Assembly (NCBI GenBank): GCA_019423005.1
Contig: JAHZCF010000113.1
Span: 1 to 13,929, forward strand
DNA: 13,929 nucleotides
Source of the DNA: Haemophilus sp.
GTDB taxonomy: Bacteria > Pseudomonadota > Gammaproteobacteria > Enterobacterales > Pasteurellaceae
Direction: 5' to 3'
In this document: in pieces, positions 6,259 through 12,821 of the stretch
Numbering within the stretch: the first letter of the stretch is position 1
How the letters are laid out: each line of letters starts with the position of its first letter
Notes under the pieces: model-generated
Database searches by the model: none
What the model was told of the DNA's origin: nothing
What the model saw: only the letters and a program-made list of their open reading frames with translations
Made by a program: the position numbers and the translations under genes

Positions 6259-7233
6259 ATGCCACAAATGACCTTAACGGCTGAAATTCAGCCCGAGCAA
6301 ATGGAACAACGTTTAGACCAAACCCTCGCAGAGTTGTTCCCTGAATATTCCCGTTCGCGTTTAAAAACCTGGATTGAAGCAAAACAGGTAAAAATGAACG
6401 GTGAAATTGCCGATATTCCACGTGCAAAAGTGTATGGCGGAGAGCAAATTGAAATTTCGGTAGAAGTGGAAGATGAAAACCGTTTTGAGCCGCAAAATAT
6501 TCCGCTCAATATCGTTTATGAAGATGACGATATTATCGTGATTAATAAACCTAAAGATCTCGTGGTTCACCCCGGTGCGGGCAATCCAAATGGCACGGTA
6601 CTTAACGCGCTACTCTATCACTATCCACCTATTGCCGAAGTACCGCGTGCAGGGATTGTGCATCGTTTAGATAAAGACACAACGGGTCTCATGGTTGTTG
6701 CTAAAACAATTCCTGCACAAACCAAACTCGTACGTGACTTACAAAAACGTAAGATCACTCGTGAATACGAAGCCGTTGCTAGTGGTATTATGACCAAAGG
6801 TGGAACCGTAGACCAACCAATGGCTCGCCATGCGACAAAACGCACATTGATGGCGGTTCACCCAATGGGTAAACCAGCTGTGACGCACTATCGCATTATG
6901 GAAAACTTCCGTAATTACACGCGTTTACGCTTACGTTTAGAAACGGGGCGTACTCACCAAATTCGTGTGCACATGGCGCATATTGCACATCCATTATTAG
7001 GTGATCAAACTTACGGAGGCCGTCCTCGCCCACCTAAAAATGCAAGCGAAGCTTTCACTGAAGTGCTACGTAATTTTAAACGCCAAGCCTTACATGCGGT
7101 TATGTTGCGTTTAGCTCACCCAATTACAGGTGAAATGATGGAATGGTATGCCCCATTGCCGGATGACTTTGTCGAATTACTGCATGCCCTAAAAGCGGAT
7201 TACCTCGAACACAAAGACGAATTGGATTATTAA
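6259..7233 (+). CDS. rluD: 23S rRNA pseudouridine(1911/1915/1917) synthase RluD
   Basis: A 324-residue RluA-family pseudouridine synthase, nearly collinear with E. coli RluD (326). RluD modifies three uridines in helix 69 of 23S rRNA during 50S assembly. An S4-like RNA-binding domain (QRLDQTLAELFPEYSRSRLK, residues 17-36) precedes the catalytic domain, with INKPKDLVVHPGAGNPNGT, then HRLDKDTTGLMVVAKT carrying the catalytic aspartate at 138, then RLRLRLETGRTHQIRVHMA. The start at 6259 has only a weak ribosome site (GGA nine bases up) but fits the family N-terminus. One base separates the stop from pgeF, so the two are co-translated. Divergence from bamD and the pgeF neighbour repeat the E. coli order. 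Confidence 0.97.
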   Translation: MPQMTLTAEIQPEQMEQRLDQTLAELFPEYSRSRLKTWIEAKQVKMNGEIADIPRAKVYGGEQIEISVEVEDENRFEPQNIPLNIVYEDDDIIVINKPKDLVVHPGAGNPNGTVLNALLYHYPPIAEVPRAGIVHRLDKDTTGLMVVAKTIPAQTKLVRDLQKRKITREYEAVASGIMTKGGTVDQPMARHATKRTLMAVHPMGKPAVTHYRIMENFRNYTRLRLRLETGRTHQIRVHMAHIAHPLLGDQTYGGRPRPPKNASEAFTEVLRNFKRQALHAVMLRLAHPITGEMMEWYAPLPDDFVELLHALKADYLEHKDELDY

Positions 7234-7234
7234 G

Positions 7235-7972
7235 ATGAAAACCATTGTTCCAAACTGGAATGTTCCACCACATATCCAAGCTTTTACAACCACAAGAGAA
7301 GGTGGCGTAAGCCTGCCGCCTTTCGATAGTTTCAATTTGGGTGATCATGTCGAAGATGATAAAAGTGCGGTCAAAACTAACCGCACTTTACTGGTCGAAA
7401 AATTTAATCTGCCACATTTCCCGTTGTTTTTAACTCAAACGCACAGCACTCGTGTAATTACGGTGCCTTATGAGGGCAATGATTTAGAGGCTGATGCGGT
7501 TTACACTAATCAACCGAACCATGTATGTTTGGTGATGACGGCTGATTGCTTGCCAGTTTTATTCACCAATAAGCAAGGGACTGAAGTGGCAGCAGCCCAT
7601 GCGGGCTGGCGTGGACTCTGTGATGGTGTATTAGAAGAAACCGTGAAATGTTTCCAATCTGCCCCCGAAGAGATTATTGCGTGGTTTGGGCCTGCTATCG
7701 GCCCTAATGCATTCCAAGTTGGTAAAGAAGTAATTAAGCAATTTATGGCTTTTGACCCGATTGCAGAAATGGCTTTTCGACCCGATCCGAATGAATCCGG
7801 AAAATACCTCGGCAATCTTTATCAAATTGCTACTCAACGTCTCAACAAATTAGGTATTACCCAAATTTACGGTGGGGAGCATTGCACATTCAATGAAAAA
7901 GAGAGCTTCTTTTCCTACCGTCGAGATGGCAAAACTGGCCGAATGGCGAGTCTGATTTGGATAAAAAAATAA
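7235..7972 (+). CDS. pgeF: Multicopper-oxidase-like/purine nucleoside phosphorylase YfiH (PgeF family)
   Basis: A 245-residue protein of the YfiH/DUF152/LACC1 family (E. coli YfiH 243). Members have been reported as peptidoglycan editing factors, polyphenol oxidases and zinc-dependent purine nucleoside phosphorylases/adenosine deaminases, so the physiological role is not settled. Putative metal ligands are His70 (LTQTHSTRV), Cys105 (TADCLPVLF) and His122 (AAHAGWRGL). Also present are GPAIGPNAFQVG and the C-terminal FFSYRRDGKTGRMASLIW. The ATG follows the rluD stop after one base (TAAGATG) with little Shine-Dalgarno of its own, implying coupling. Codons 43-52 contain an inverted pair of uptake signals, giving KSAVKTNRTL in a surface-like region between conserved blocks. 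An uptake-signal terminator follows the stop. Confidence 0.93.
   Translation: MKTIVPNWNVPPHIQAFTTTREGGVSLPPFDSFNLGDHVEDDKSAVKTNRTLLVEKFNLPHFPLFLTQTHSTRVITVPYEGNDLEADAVYTNQPNHVCLVMTADCLPVLFTNKQGTEVAAAHAGWRGLCDGVLEETVKCFQSAPEEIIAWFGPAIGPNAFQVGKEVIKQFMAFDPIAEMAFRPDPNESGKYLGNLYQIATQRLNKLGITQIYGGEHCTFNEKESFFSYRRDGKTGRMASLIWIKK
7362..7389. repeat. Inverted pair of uptake signal sequences inside pgeF
   Basis: AAAGTGCGGT (7362-7371) and ACCGCACTTT (7380-7389) are perfect complements separated by eight bases, each holding a full 9-base uptake core. This is the layout of an uptake-signal terminator, but it lies within codons 43-52 of pgeF and has no following T-run, so it should not terminate efficiently. 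Confidence 0.93.
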
Positions 7973-7987
7973 ACCTATCAATACAAC

Positions 7988-8016
7988 AAACCGCACCTTA
8001 AAGTGCGGTTTATTTT
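7988..8016 (+). terminator. Uptake-signal terminator after pgeF
   Basis: AAACCGCAC (7988-7996) and GTGCGGTTT (8003-8011) form a 9-bp stem with loop CTTAAA, followed by ATTTTT on the plus strand, 15 bases after the pgeF stop. The right arm holds a perfect uptake core (8001-8009); the left arm has one mismatch. It also separates pgeF from the convergent yqgF, for which the T-run is weaker. Confidence 0.88.
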
Positions 8017-8020
8017 TGGC

Positions 8021-8440
8021 TTATTCTGAATAGTTTTCGAACCAACTTTCTAAAATCAAGCAAGCAGAAATCCCATCCACTTTACCTTTATTGAGAGCGC
8101 GATAACCGCCACGCTGGAAAATTTCATCTCGAGCAGAAACCGTCGTTAAGCGCTCATCTTGCAGTTCTACTTTGATACCGAAACGACCATTTAAGCGGTT
8201 GGCAAATTTTTTCGCACGAAGTGTTAAATCTTGCTCGGTACCATCCATATTTAAAGGCAATCCCACCACAATAACATCAGGCTTCCAGTCTTTTAAGCAT
8301 TTTTCAATAGCATCCCAATTTGGAATCCCATCTTGCGCTTTAAATGCAGGTAATGCTTGCGCTGTACCCGTGATACTTTGCCCGACTGCACAACCGATGC
8401 TTTTTGTACCGAAATCAAATGCAATTGCCGTGATGCCCAT
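8021..8440 (-). CDS. yqgF: Pre-16S rRNA nuclease YqgF (RuvX-like)
   Basis: A 139-residue YqgF-family protein (RNase H fold; E. coli YqgF 138). The family was first called a putative Holliday junction resolvase (RuvX). E. coli YqgF is known to act in processing the 5' end of pre-16S rRNA. Visible motifs are AFDFGTKSIGCAVGQ with the catalytic Asp9, VVGLPLNMDGTEQ, a conserved LQDERLTTVSAR (acidic residues of the active site) and GGYRALNKGKVDGISACLIL with the third acidic position. Its ATG overlaps the algH stop by one base (TAATG), and GGGG lies about eight bases upstream, so it is the last gene of the rsmE-algH-yqgF operon. It converges on pgeF across the hairpin at 7988-8016. Confidence 0.95.
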   Translation of the reverse strand: MGITAIAFDFGTKSIGCAVGQSITGTAQALPAFKAQDGIPNWDAIEKCLKDWKPDVIVVGLPLNMDGTEQDLTLRAKKFANRLNGRFGIKVELQDERLTTVSARDEIFQRGGYRALNKGKVDGISACLILESWFENYSE

Positions 8441-9000
8441 TAACTGTGCCCCACTTGTGAAAAGACAAAATTATGAGGATTAATCCCTAATAATTGATTC
8501 GCAGCAGGATAACGATCTTCATAAATCGTTTCAAATAAAATGGTGTCTGAAGCAGGTGCCACTAACCACGCATTATCTGCAATCTCTTGTTCTAACTGCC
8601 CAGCTGTCCAACTTGCACAACCGAGAGCAACAAGATATTTTTCGGGCGCATCCTCTGAACCAAAGGTTTCTACAATATCTGCCGAAGTGGTCAGAAACAT
8701 CTCATCGGTAATTTTATAACTATGCTCAAATTCCTTCGCGGCTTTCTTATGCAGAATAAAACCACGCTCAGAATGTACTGGCCCACCCGCAAGTACAAGT
8801 TCATTGCTAAAAGTGCGGTCATTTTTCATCATAAAATTCATTTTTGAATACAGTTCAGCAATGCTTAAATCGGTGGGTTGATTAATCACTAAACCCATCG
8901 AACCTTGCTCATTATGCTCGCACATATACACCACGGTATTTTGGAAATAATCCTCCAACTGTGGCATCGCAATTAAAAATTGCCCTTGTAAATCCATCAT
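8440..9000 (-). CDS. AlgH/YqgE family protein (DUF179)
   Basis: A 186-residue member of the YqgE/AlgH family (E. coli YqgE 187). The fold is known; the function is not, beyond an old link to alginate regulation in Pseudomonas and constant linkage to yqgF. Family blocks are LQGQFLIAMPQLEDYFQNTV, YMCEHNEQGSMGLVINQP, LAGGPVHSERGFILH, the LVALGCASWTAGQLEQEI segment and the conserved NAWLVAPA. I start at 9000, where ATG overlaps the rsmE TAA stop (TAATG); a second ATG follows at once, so the protein may begin MMDLQ or MDLQ. An open extension to 9021 lies inside rsmE and does not fit homologs. An uptake signal at 8811-8819 encodes DRT. Role unknown; coupling to rRNA genes suggests ribosome-related work, which is inference. 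Confidence 0.93.
   Translation of the reverse strand: MMDLQGQFLIAMPQLEDYFQNTVVYMCEHNEQGSMGLVINQPTDLSIAELYSKMNFMMKNDRTFSNELVLAGGPVHSERGFILHKKAAKEFEHSYKITDEMFLTTSADIVETFGSEDAPEKYLVALGCASWTAGQLEQEIADNAWLVAPASDTILFETIYEDRYPAANQLLGINPHNFVFSQVGHS
8811..8819 (+). repeat. DNA uptake signal sequence core, within algH
   Basis: A perfect AAGTGCGGT followed by CATTTTT, the usual AT-rich tail. On the coding strand it is read in another frame than in mog or clpB, giving N-D-R-T-F. Confidence 0.92.
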
Positions 9001-9734
9001 TATCCCAAATCTCCAAAACAAATTTGTAACGCACTAATTGCCGCTAAAGAGGCTGTTTCTGTACGTAACACACGCTTTCCTAATAAAATTTCAGTAAATC
9101 CTTGTTGTTCAGTTTGAGCGATTTCTTGAGGTGATAAACCACCTTCTGAACCAATAAGCAAACGAACCCCTTCTTTTGGAATGGAAGGCAAGGTTTTAAT
9201 AGAATATTGGGCTCTTGGATGTAAATTCAATTTCAGCGCGCCATCATTTTCAGCACACCAATCTTGTAATTTCATTAACGGACGAATTTCTGGCACAACG
9301 TTACGACCACATTGTTCACAAGCCGCAATGGCAATTTTTTGCCATTGTTGGATTTTCTTATCCATGCGTTCACCATCCAACTTCACCCCACAGCGTTCCG
9401 ACCACAATGGTGTAATCACATTTACGCCCAACTCTACTGATTTCTGAATGGTAAATTCCATTCGATCGCCACGTGAAATAACCTGCCCTAAATGAATCGG
9501 TAAATTCGACTCTTTATCACTTAATTCACAACCAAGAATTTCCACTTTAACGGCTTTTTTGCTCGCTTCAATAATTTTTGTTGGATAAATATGATTACTT
9601 CCATCAAATAATTCAATTTGCTCACCTTCAGTCATACGCAGTACACGTCCTACGTGATTAGCCGCATCCTCTGAAAGTTGGCAAGTAGATTGATTTTTAA
9701 GGGATTTTGGATGATAAATTCTTGGAATACGCAT
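9000..9734 (-). CDS. rsmE: 16S rRNA (uracil1498-N3)-methyltransferase RsmE
   Basis: A 244-residue SPOUT-class methyltransferase, close to E. coli RsmE (243). It methylates N3 of U1498 in helix 44 of 16S rRNA using S-adenosylmethionine. An N-terminal PUA-like RNA-binding part (MRIPRIYHPKSL, then EDAANHVGRVLRMTEGEQIELFDG split over residues 22-45) is followed by the knotted domain with MEFTIQKSVELGVNVITPLWSERC, QQWQKIAIAACEQCGRN, and the cofactor knot LLIGSEGGLSPQEI plus LGKRVLRTETASLAAISALQ. The ATG at 9734 has no clear ribosome site and only 24 bases separate it from the fadR terminator. It starts the rsmE-algH-yqgF operon. E. coli has gshB between rsmE and yqgE; here the genes overlap directly. 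Confidence 0.97.
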   Translation of the reverse strand: MRIPRIYHPKSLKNQSTCQLSEDAANHVGRVLRMTEGEQIELFDGSNHIYPTKIIEASKKAVKVEILGCELSDKESNLPIHLGQVISRGDRMEFTIQKSVELGVNVITPLWSERCGVKLDGERMDKKIQQWQKIAIAACEQCGRNVVPEIRPLMKLQDWCAENDGALKLNLHPRAQYSIKTLPSIPKEGVRLLIGSEGGLSPQEIAQTEQQGFTEILLGKRVLRTETASLAAISALQICFGDLG

Positions 9735-9748
9735 AATATTGAGTCTTT

Positions 9749-9778
9749 GATATAAGGAAAAAGTGCGGTCATTTTCAA
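9749..9778 (-). promoter_or_regulatory. Possible rsmE promoter overlapping the fadR terminator
   Basis: On the minus strand TTGAAA (9773-9778), largely in the loop of the terminator hairpin, and TATATC (9749-9754) are 18 bases apart. The predicted start would fall roughly 8 bases before the rsmE ATG, giving a very short leader, in line with the missing ribosome site. The -10 matches only four of six, so this is tentative. Confidence 0.35.
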
Positions 9779-9788
9779 CCGCACTTTT
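9758..9788 (-). terminator. Uptake-signal terminator after fadR
   Basis: Two perfect uptake cores face each other (AAAAGTGCGGT 9759-9769 and ACCGCACTTTT 9778-9788), making an 11-bp stem with an eight-base loop. On the minus strand a run of T follows, four bases after the fadR stop. This is the paired-uptake-signal terminator type well known in Haemophilus. Confidence 0.92.
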
Positions 9789-9792
9789 AATA

Positions 9793-10521
9793 TTATTCTG
9801 TTGCTAAATCTTTTGGCAAGCTTTCTAAAATGGCTCGCCAGTAGGCGGAAGTCACTTGCTTATGTTTACGAATACATTCCACCACTAAATCGGATTGACC
9901 TCTTTCACAAATATCACGCAATTCTACATAAAAATCATGTGTCACTTGGCGATGTTTTTCGTCACTAAAGAATAGCAAACCAATTTTATGATAAACCCCA
10001 CGCAAGCTATTGAAAATTAAACGATAGAAAGGTTTATTGGCCATAACCGTAAATTGACGGAATAAAGCATAGTCAAATTCCATATAGCTTTCAGCAGTAT
10101 TTTCTAAAGCATCCATCCCTTTGAACAAGGTGGCAGAAGCTTTAGGTGAATTTTTTACTGCCTCATAAATATAAGATTCCGACATGCGGCTACGCAATGA
10201 CAACATATTTTCAATGATTAACGGCGCACTTTGGCGATCTAAGGTAATTAAGGTTTCAATGATGCTCGGGCCTGCAGTATCCCAAATATCATTGACTTTT
10301 GTCGGCTTGCCGTGTTGAATGGTAAGCCAACCATCACGAGCCAAACGCTGCAATACTTCGCGTAATGTGGTGCGTGTTACACCAATTTTATCAGCTAAAT
10401 CACGCTCAGAAGGAAGATTGGTGCCTGCGGGAAATACATTATCCCAAATACTTCTAACAATATATTCTTCGGCAAGAGCGGCTGGGCTTTGAGCCCGTAA
10501 AAGGGTATTATCTGTTTGCAT
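9793..10521 (-). CDS. fadR: Fatty acid metabolism transcriptional regulator FadR
   Basis: A 242-residue GntR-family regulator, FadR subgroup. E. coli FadR represses beta-oxidation genes and activates fabA/fabB, and long-chain acyl-CoA releases it from DNA. The winged helix covers about residues 10-75: RAQSPAALAEEYIVRSIWDN, then PSERDLADKIGVTRTTLREV (recognition helix), then LARDGWLTIQHGKPTKVND, nearly identical to E. coli in its DNA-contacting part. The C-terminal acyl-CoA domain (about 80-242) is more diverged, ending AILESLPKDLATE. I start at the ATG at 10521, six or so residues longer than E. coli; the frame is open to 10674, but that stretch crosses the promoter and the nhaB start and does not resemble the family. 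No clear ribosome site precedes it. It diverges from nhaB as in E. coli. Confidence 0.95.
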   Translation of the reverse strand: MQTDNTLLRAQSPAALAEEYIVRSIWDNVFPAGTNLPSERDLADKIGVTRTTLREVLQRLARDGWLTIQHGKPTKVNDIWDTAGPSIIETLITLDRQSAPLIIENMLSLRSRMSESYIYEAVKNSPKASATLFKGMDALENTAESYMEFDYALFRQFTVMANKPFYRLIFNSLRGVYHKIGLLFFSDEKHRQVTHDFYVELRDICERGQSDLVVECIRKHKQVTSAYWRAILESLPKDLATE

Positions 10522-10567
10522 GAGTATGAAATAAATATAAAAAAACCTAAAAAGATCAAAAAAATGT

Positions 10568-10584
10568 GATTTATTCAATAAATC
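10568..10584. promoter_or_regulatory. Perfect palindrome in the fadR leader, possible operator
   Basis: GATTTATT and AATAAATC flank a single C, a perfect 8+1+8 inverted repeat just downstream of the predicted fadR start and upstream of nhaB. It overlaps AAATGTGAT (10562-10570), which equals one CRP half-site, though the other CRP half is poor. AT-richness makes chance plausible. Confidence 0.35.
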
Positions 10585-10587
10585 TTT

Positions 10588-10596
10588 AACTGGTCT
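10588..10596. promoter_or_regulatory. FadR operator half-site at the fadR promoter
   Basis: AACTGGTCT matches the left half of the E. coli FadR consensus AACTGGTCNGACCAGTT through AACTGGTC; the other half is not conserved. It lies directly after the fadR -10, over the predicted start, so FadR binding would hinder its own transcription. Single half-site only. Confidence 0.42.
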
Positions 10597-10625
10597 ATTA
10601 TCCTTTAAAGCAGTATATATTACAA
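10597..10625 (-). promoter_or_regulatory. Sigma70-type promoter of fadR
   Basis: On the minus strand TTGTAA (10620-10625) and GATAAT (10597-10602) stand exactly 17 bases apart, four and five of six matches. Transcription would begin near 10590, giving a leader of about 70 bases. Confidence 0.6.
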
Positions 10626-10655
10626 TGACAAGACTATAAAAAAACGGAGTTCGAT

Positions 10656-12194
10656 ATGACTTACACACAAGCATTTATGAAAAACTTTCTGGGCGCAAGT
10701 CCAGATTGGTATAAATTAACCATTATTGCCTTCTTGGTAATTAATCCAATTTTATTCTTTTTCGTCAGCCCATTTATTGCTGGCTGGCTACTCGTAGCTG
10801 AGTTTATTTTCACCCTAGCCATGGCATTAAAATGCTACCCTCTTCAACCAGGTGGTTTATTAGCATTTGAAGCCATTGCCATTGGCATGACGAATGCCGA
10901 ACACGTTAAAGCGGAGATCGTGGCAAACTTTGAAGTGGTTTTACTTTTAATCTTCATGGTCGCTGGTATTTATTTTATGAAGCAACTTTTGCTTTATGTT
11001 TTCACCAAGTTATTAGTCCGTATCCGTTCTAAAATCGTACTTTCTATCGCGTTCTGTTTTAGTGCTGCATTTCTTTCAGCTTTCTTAGATGCACTTACTG
11101 TTGTTGCAGTAATTATCAGCGTAGCTATGGGTTTCTATGGGGTTTATCACAAAGTCGCATCTGGTAAAACACTACAAGATGCGGTTGATATTTCTGATGA
11201 TAACAAAATTAAAAATCACGAAACTCTCGAAAAATTCCGCTCTTTCTTACGTAGCTTAATGATGCATGCTGGTGTCGGTACTGCACTCGGTGGTGTAATG
11301 ACCATGGTGGGTGAACCACAAAACTTAATCATTGCAGAACAAGCCAAATGGAATTTCATTGAATTTTTCTTCCGTATGGCTCCTGTGACAGTCCCTGTAT
11401 TTATCTGCGGATTACTCACTTGTATTTTAGTCGAAAAATTTAAATTATTCGGTTATGGTGAAAAACTACCGGAAGAAGTATGGCAAGTCTTAGCGGATTT
11501 AGATCGTGAAAACGCACAAAAAATGTCTAAACAAGATAAGATTCGTCTTTCTGTCCAAGCGGTTATCGCGGTTTGGTTGATCTTAGGTTTAGCCTTCCAT
11601 TTAGCGGCTGTAGGCATGATTGGTTTAAGTGTGATTATCCTTGCAACAACCTTTACTGGTGTAACTGATGAACACGCTATTGGTAAAGCATTCCAAGAAA
11701 GTTTACCTTTCACTGCATTATTAGTCGTATTTTTCTCTGTCGTTGCGGTGATTATCGATCAAAAACTTTTTGCGCCAATTATTCACTTTGTATTAAGTTC
11801 TGAAGAGAAAACACAGTTAGCATTATTCTACGGTTTCAATGGTTTACTTTCTGCGATTTCTGATAACGTATTCGTAGCAACAGTTTATATCAATGAAGCG
11901 AAACATGCCCTTGCGACAGGCGCAATTACACCGCACCAATTTGAATTACTTGCGGTAGCAATCAATACAGGTACAAACTTACCTTCTGTCGCTACACCAA
12001 ACGGTCAAGCCGCGTTCTTGTTCTTATTAACATCATCGCTTGCACCGTTAATTAAACTTTCTTATGGTAGAATGGTCTACATGGCATTGCCTTACACTAT
12101 CGTATTAACGCTAGTTGGTTTCCTTGCAATCGAATTTATCCTACCAGGAATGACAATTTGGCTTGCAAACCTTGGCTTAATTCTTCCAATTTAA
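10656..12194 (+). CDS. nhaB: Na+/H+ antiporter NhaB
   Basis: A 512-residue inner-membrane antiporter, collinear with E. coli NhaB (513). It exports Na+ in exchange for H+. The N-terminus carries FMKNFLGASPDWYKLTIIAF; about a dozen hydrophobic segments follow. Conserved blocks include GWLLVAEFIFTLAMALKCYP, AAFLSAFLDALTVVAVIISV, SLMMHAGVGTALGGVMTMVG then EPQNLII, GVTDEHAIGKAFQESLPFTA, LLSAISDNVFVATVYINEA and TGTNLPSVATPNGQAAFLFL. The ATG at 10656 has CGGAG seven bases upstream. It is the first gene of nhaB-dsbB, divergent from fadR, with dsbB 19 bases on. The intergenic gap holds the FadR half-site and palindrome, so shared control with fadR is possible. No uptake core lies within it. Confidence 0.98.
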   Translation: MTYTQAFMKNFLGASPDWYKLTIIAFLVINPILFFFVSPFIAGWLLVAEFIFTLAMALKCYPLQPGGLLAFEAIAIGMTNAEHVKAEIVANFEVVLLLIFMVAGIYFMKQLLLYVFTKLLVRIRSKIVLSIAFCFSAAFLSAFLDALTVVAVIISVAMGFYGVYHKVASGKTLQDAVDISDDNKIKNHETLEKFRSFLRSLMMHAGVGTALGGVMTMVGEPQNLIIAEQAKWNFIEFFFRMAPVTVPVFICGLLTCILVEKFKLFGYGEKLPEEVWQVLADLDRENAQKMSKQDKIRLSVQAVIAVWLILGLAFHLAAVGMIGLSVIILATTFTGVTDEHAIGKAFQESLPFTALLVVFFSVVAVIIDQKLFAPIIHFVLSSEEKTQLALFYGFNGLLSAISDNVFVATVYINEAKHALATGAITPHQFELLAVAINTGTNLPSVATPNGQAAFLFLLTSSLAPLIKLSYGRMVYMALPYTIVLTLVGFLAIEFILPGMTIWLANLGLILPI

Positions 12195-12213
12195 TGAAGC
12201 ATAAGGAGAAAGA

Positions 12214-12747
12214 ATGCTCGACTTTTTTAAGCAATTATCCCTTAAACGTTCAGCGTGGATCTTTTTGGCATTTTCCGCATTTGCCTTAGAATCGACTGCA
12301 CTTTACTTTCAATACGGAATGGGTTTACAACCTTGCGTACTTTGTGTTTACGAACGTTTAGCTATGGTAGGGTTATTTATTGCTGGTTTTATCGGTGCCT
12401 TAGCCCCTAGTTCGCTTATTGTCCGCATTCTTGCTCTTATTGTGGGTTTATTTAGTGCAATCAAAGGATTAATGATTTCCATTCATCACCTTGATTTACA
12501 AATGAACCCTGCGCCATGGAAACAATGTGAATTTATACCAAACTTTCCAGAAACGTTACCATTCCATAAATGGCTACCTGCGGTCTTCAATCCGACAGGC
12601 AGCTGCAACGAAAGCCAATGGTCACTTTTCGGCATCACGATGGTGCAATGGTTGGTATTTATTTTCGCTGTCTATGTCATTGTGTTAGGATTAATTACAC
12701 TTTCACAAGTGAAGAAAAGTCGAAATCGACGCCTTATTTTTAAATAG
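12214..12747 (+). CDS. dsbB: Disulfide bond formation protein DsbB
   Basis: A 177-residue inner-membrane protein (E. coli 176) that reoxidises periplasmic DsbA and passes electrons to quinones. Four hydrophobic segments lie at about 14-33, 45-63, 68-88 and 140-162. Both periplasmic cysteine pairs are present: Cys41/Cys44 in LQPCVLCVYER, and Cys105/Cys131 in PAPWKQCEFIPN and NPTGSCNESQW. The quinone-site arginine after the first pair (YERLAM) is conserved. Start 12214 has a strong AAGGAGAAAG. The gene follows nhaB by 19 bases, as in E. coli, and ends before a strong terminator. DsbA, its partner, is not in the window; in competent Haemophilus this pathway also supports disulfides of surface and competence proteins. 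Confidence 0.97.
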   Translation: MLDFFKQLSLKRSAWIFLAFSAFALESTALYFQYGMGLQPCVLCVYERLAMVGLFIAGFIGALAPSSLIVRILALIVGLFSAIKGLMISIHHLDLQMNPAPWKQCEFIPNFPETLPFHKWLPAVFNPTGSCNESQWSLFGITMVQWLVFIFAVYVIVLGLITLSQVKKSRNRRLIFK

Positions 12748-12761
12748 TCTAATCACAAACT

Positions 12762-12793
12762 AAAAAGCCTAGAGATATTCTCTAGGCTTTTTT
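12762..12793. terminator. Bidirectional terminator between dsbB and the DUF1294 gene
   Basis: GCCTAGAGA (12767-12775) and TCTCTAGGC (12779-12787) with a TAT loop, extended by five A on the left and six T on the right to 14 bp. It lies between convergent genes and has a T-run on each strand, so it should end both dsbB and glyA-DUF1294 transcripts. Confidence 0.93.
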
Positions 12794-12821
12794 ATTACTG
12801 AAAGTCATTCTGCGCTCAACG

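Noticed and set aside
7362..7389. Rho-independent terminator within pgeF
   Set aside because: The stem is perfect but no T-run follows, and the pgeF frame continues intact to a normal C-terminus.
10522..10674. 51-residue N-terminal extension of FadR
   Set aside because: It crosses the fadR promoter and the divergent nhaB start, and family members begin just before RAQSPAALAEEY.
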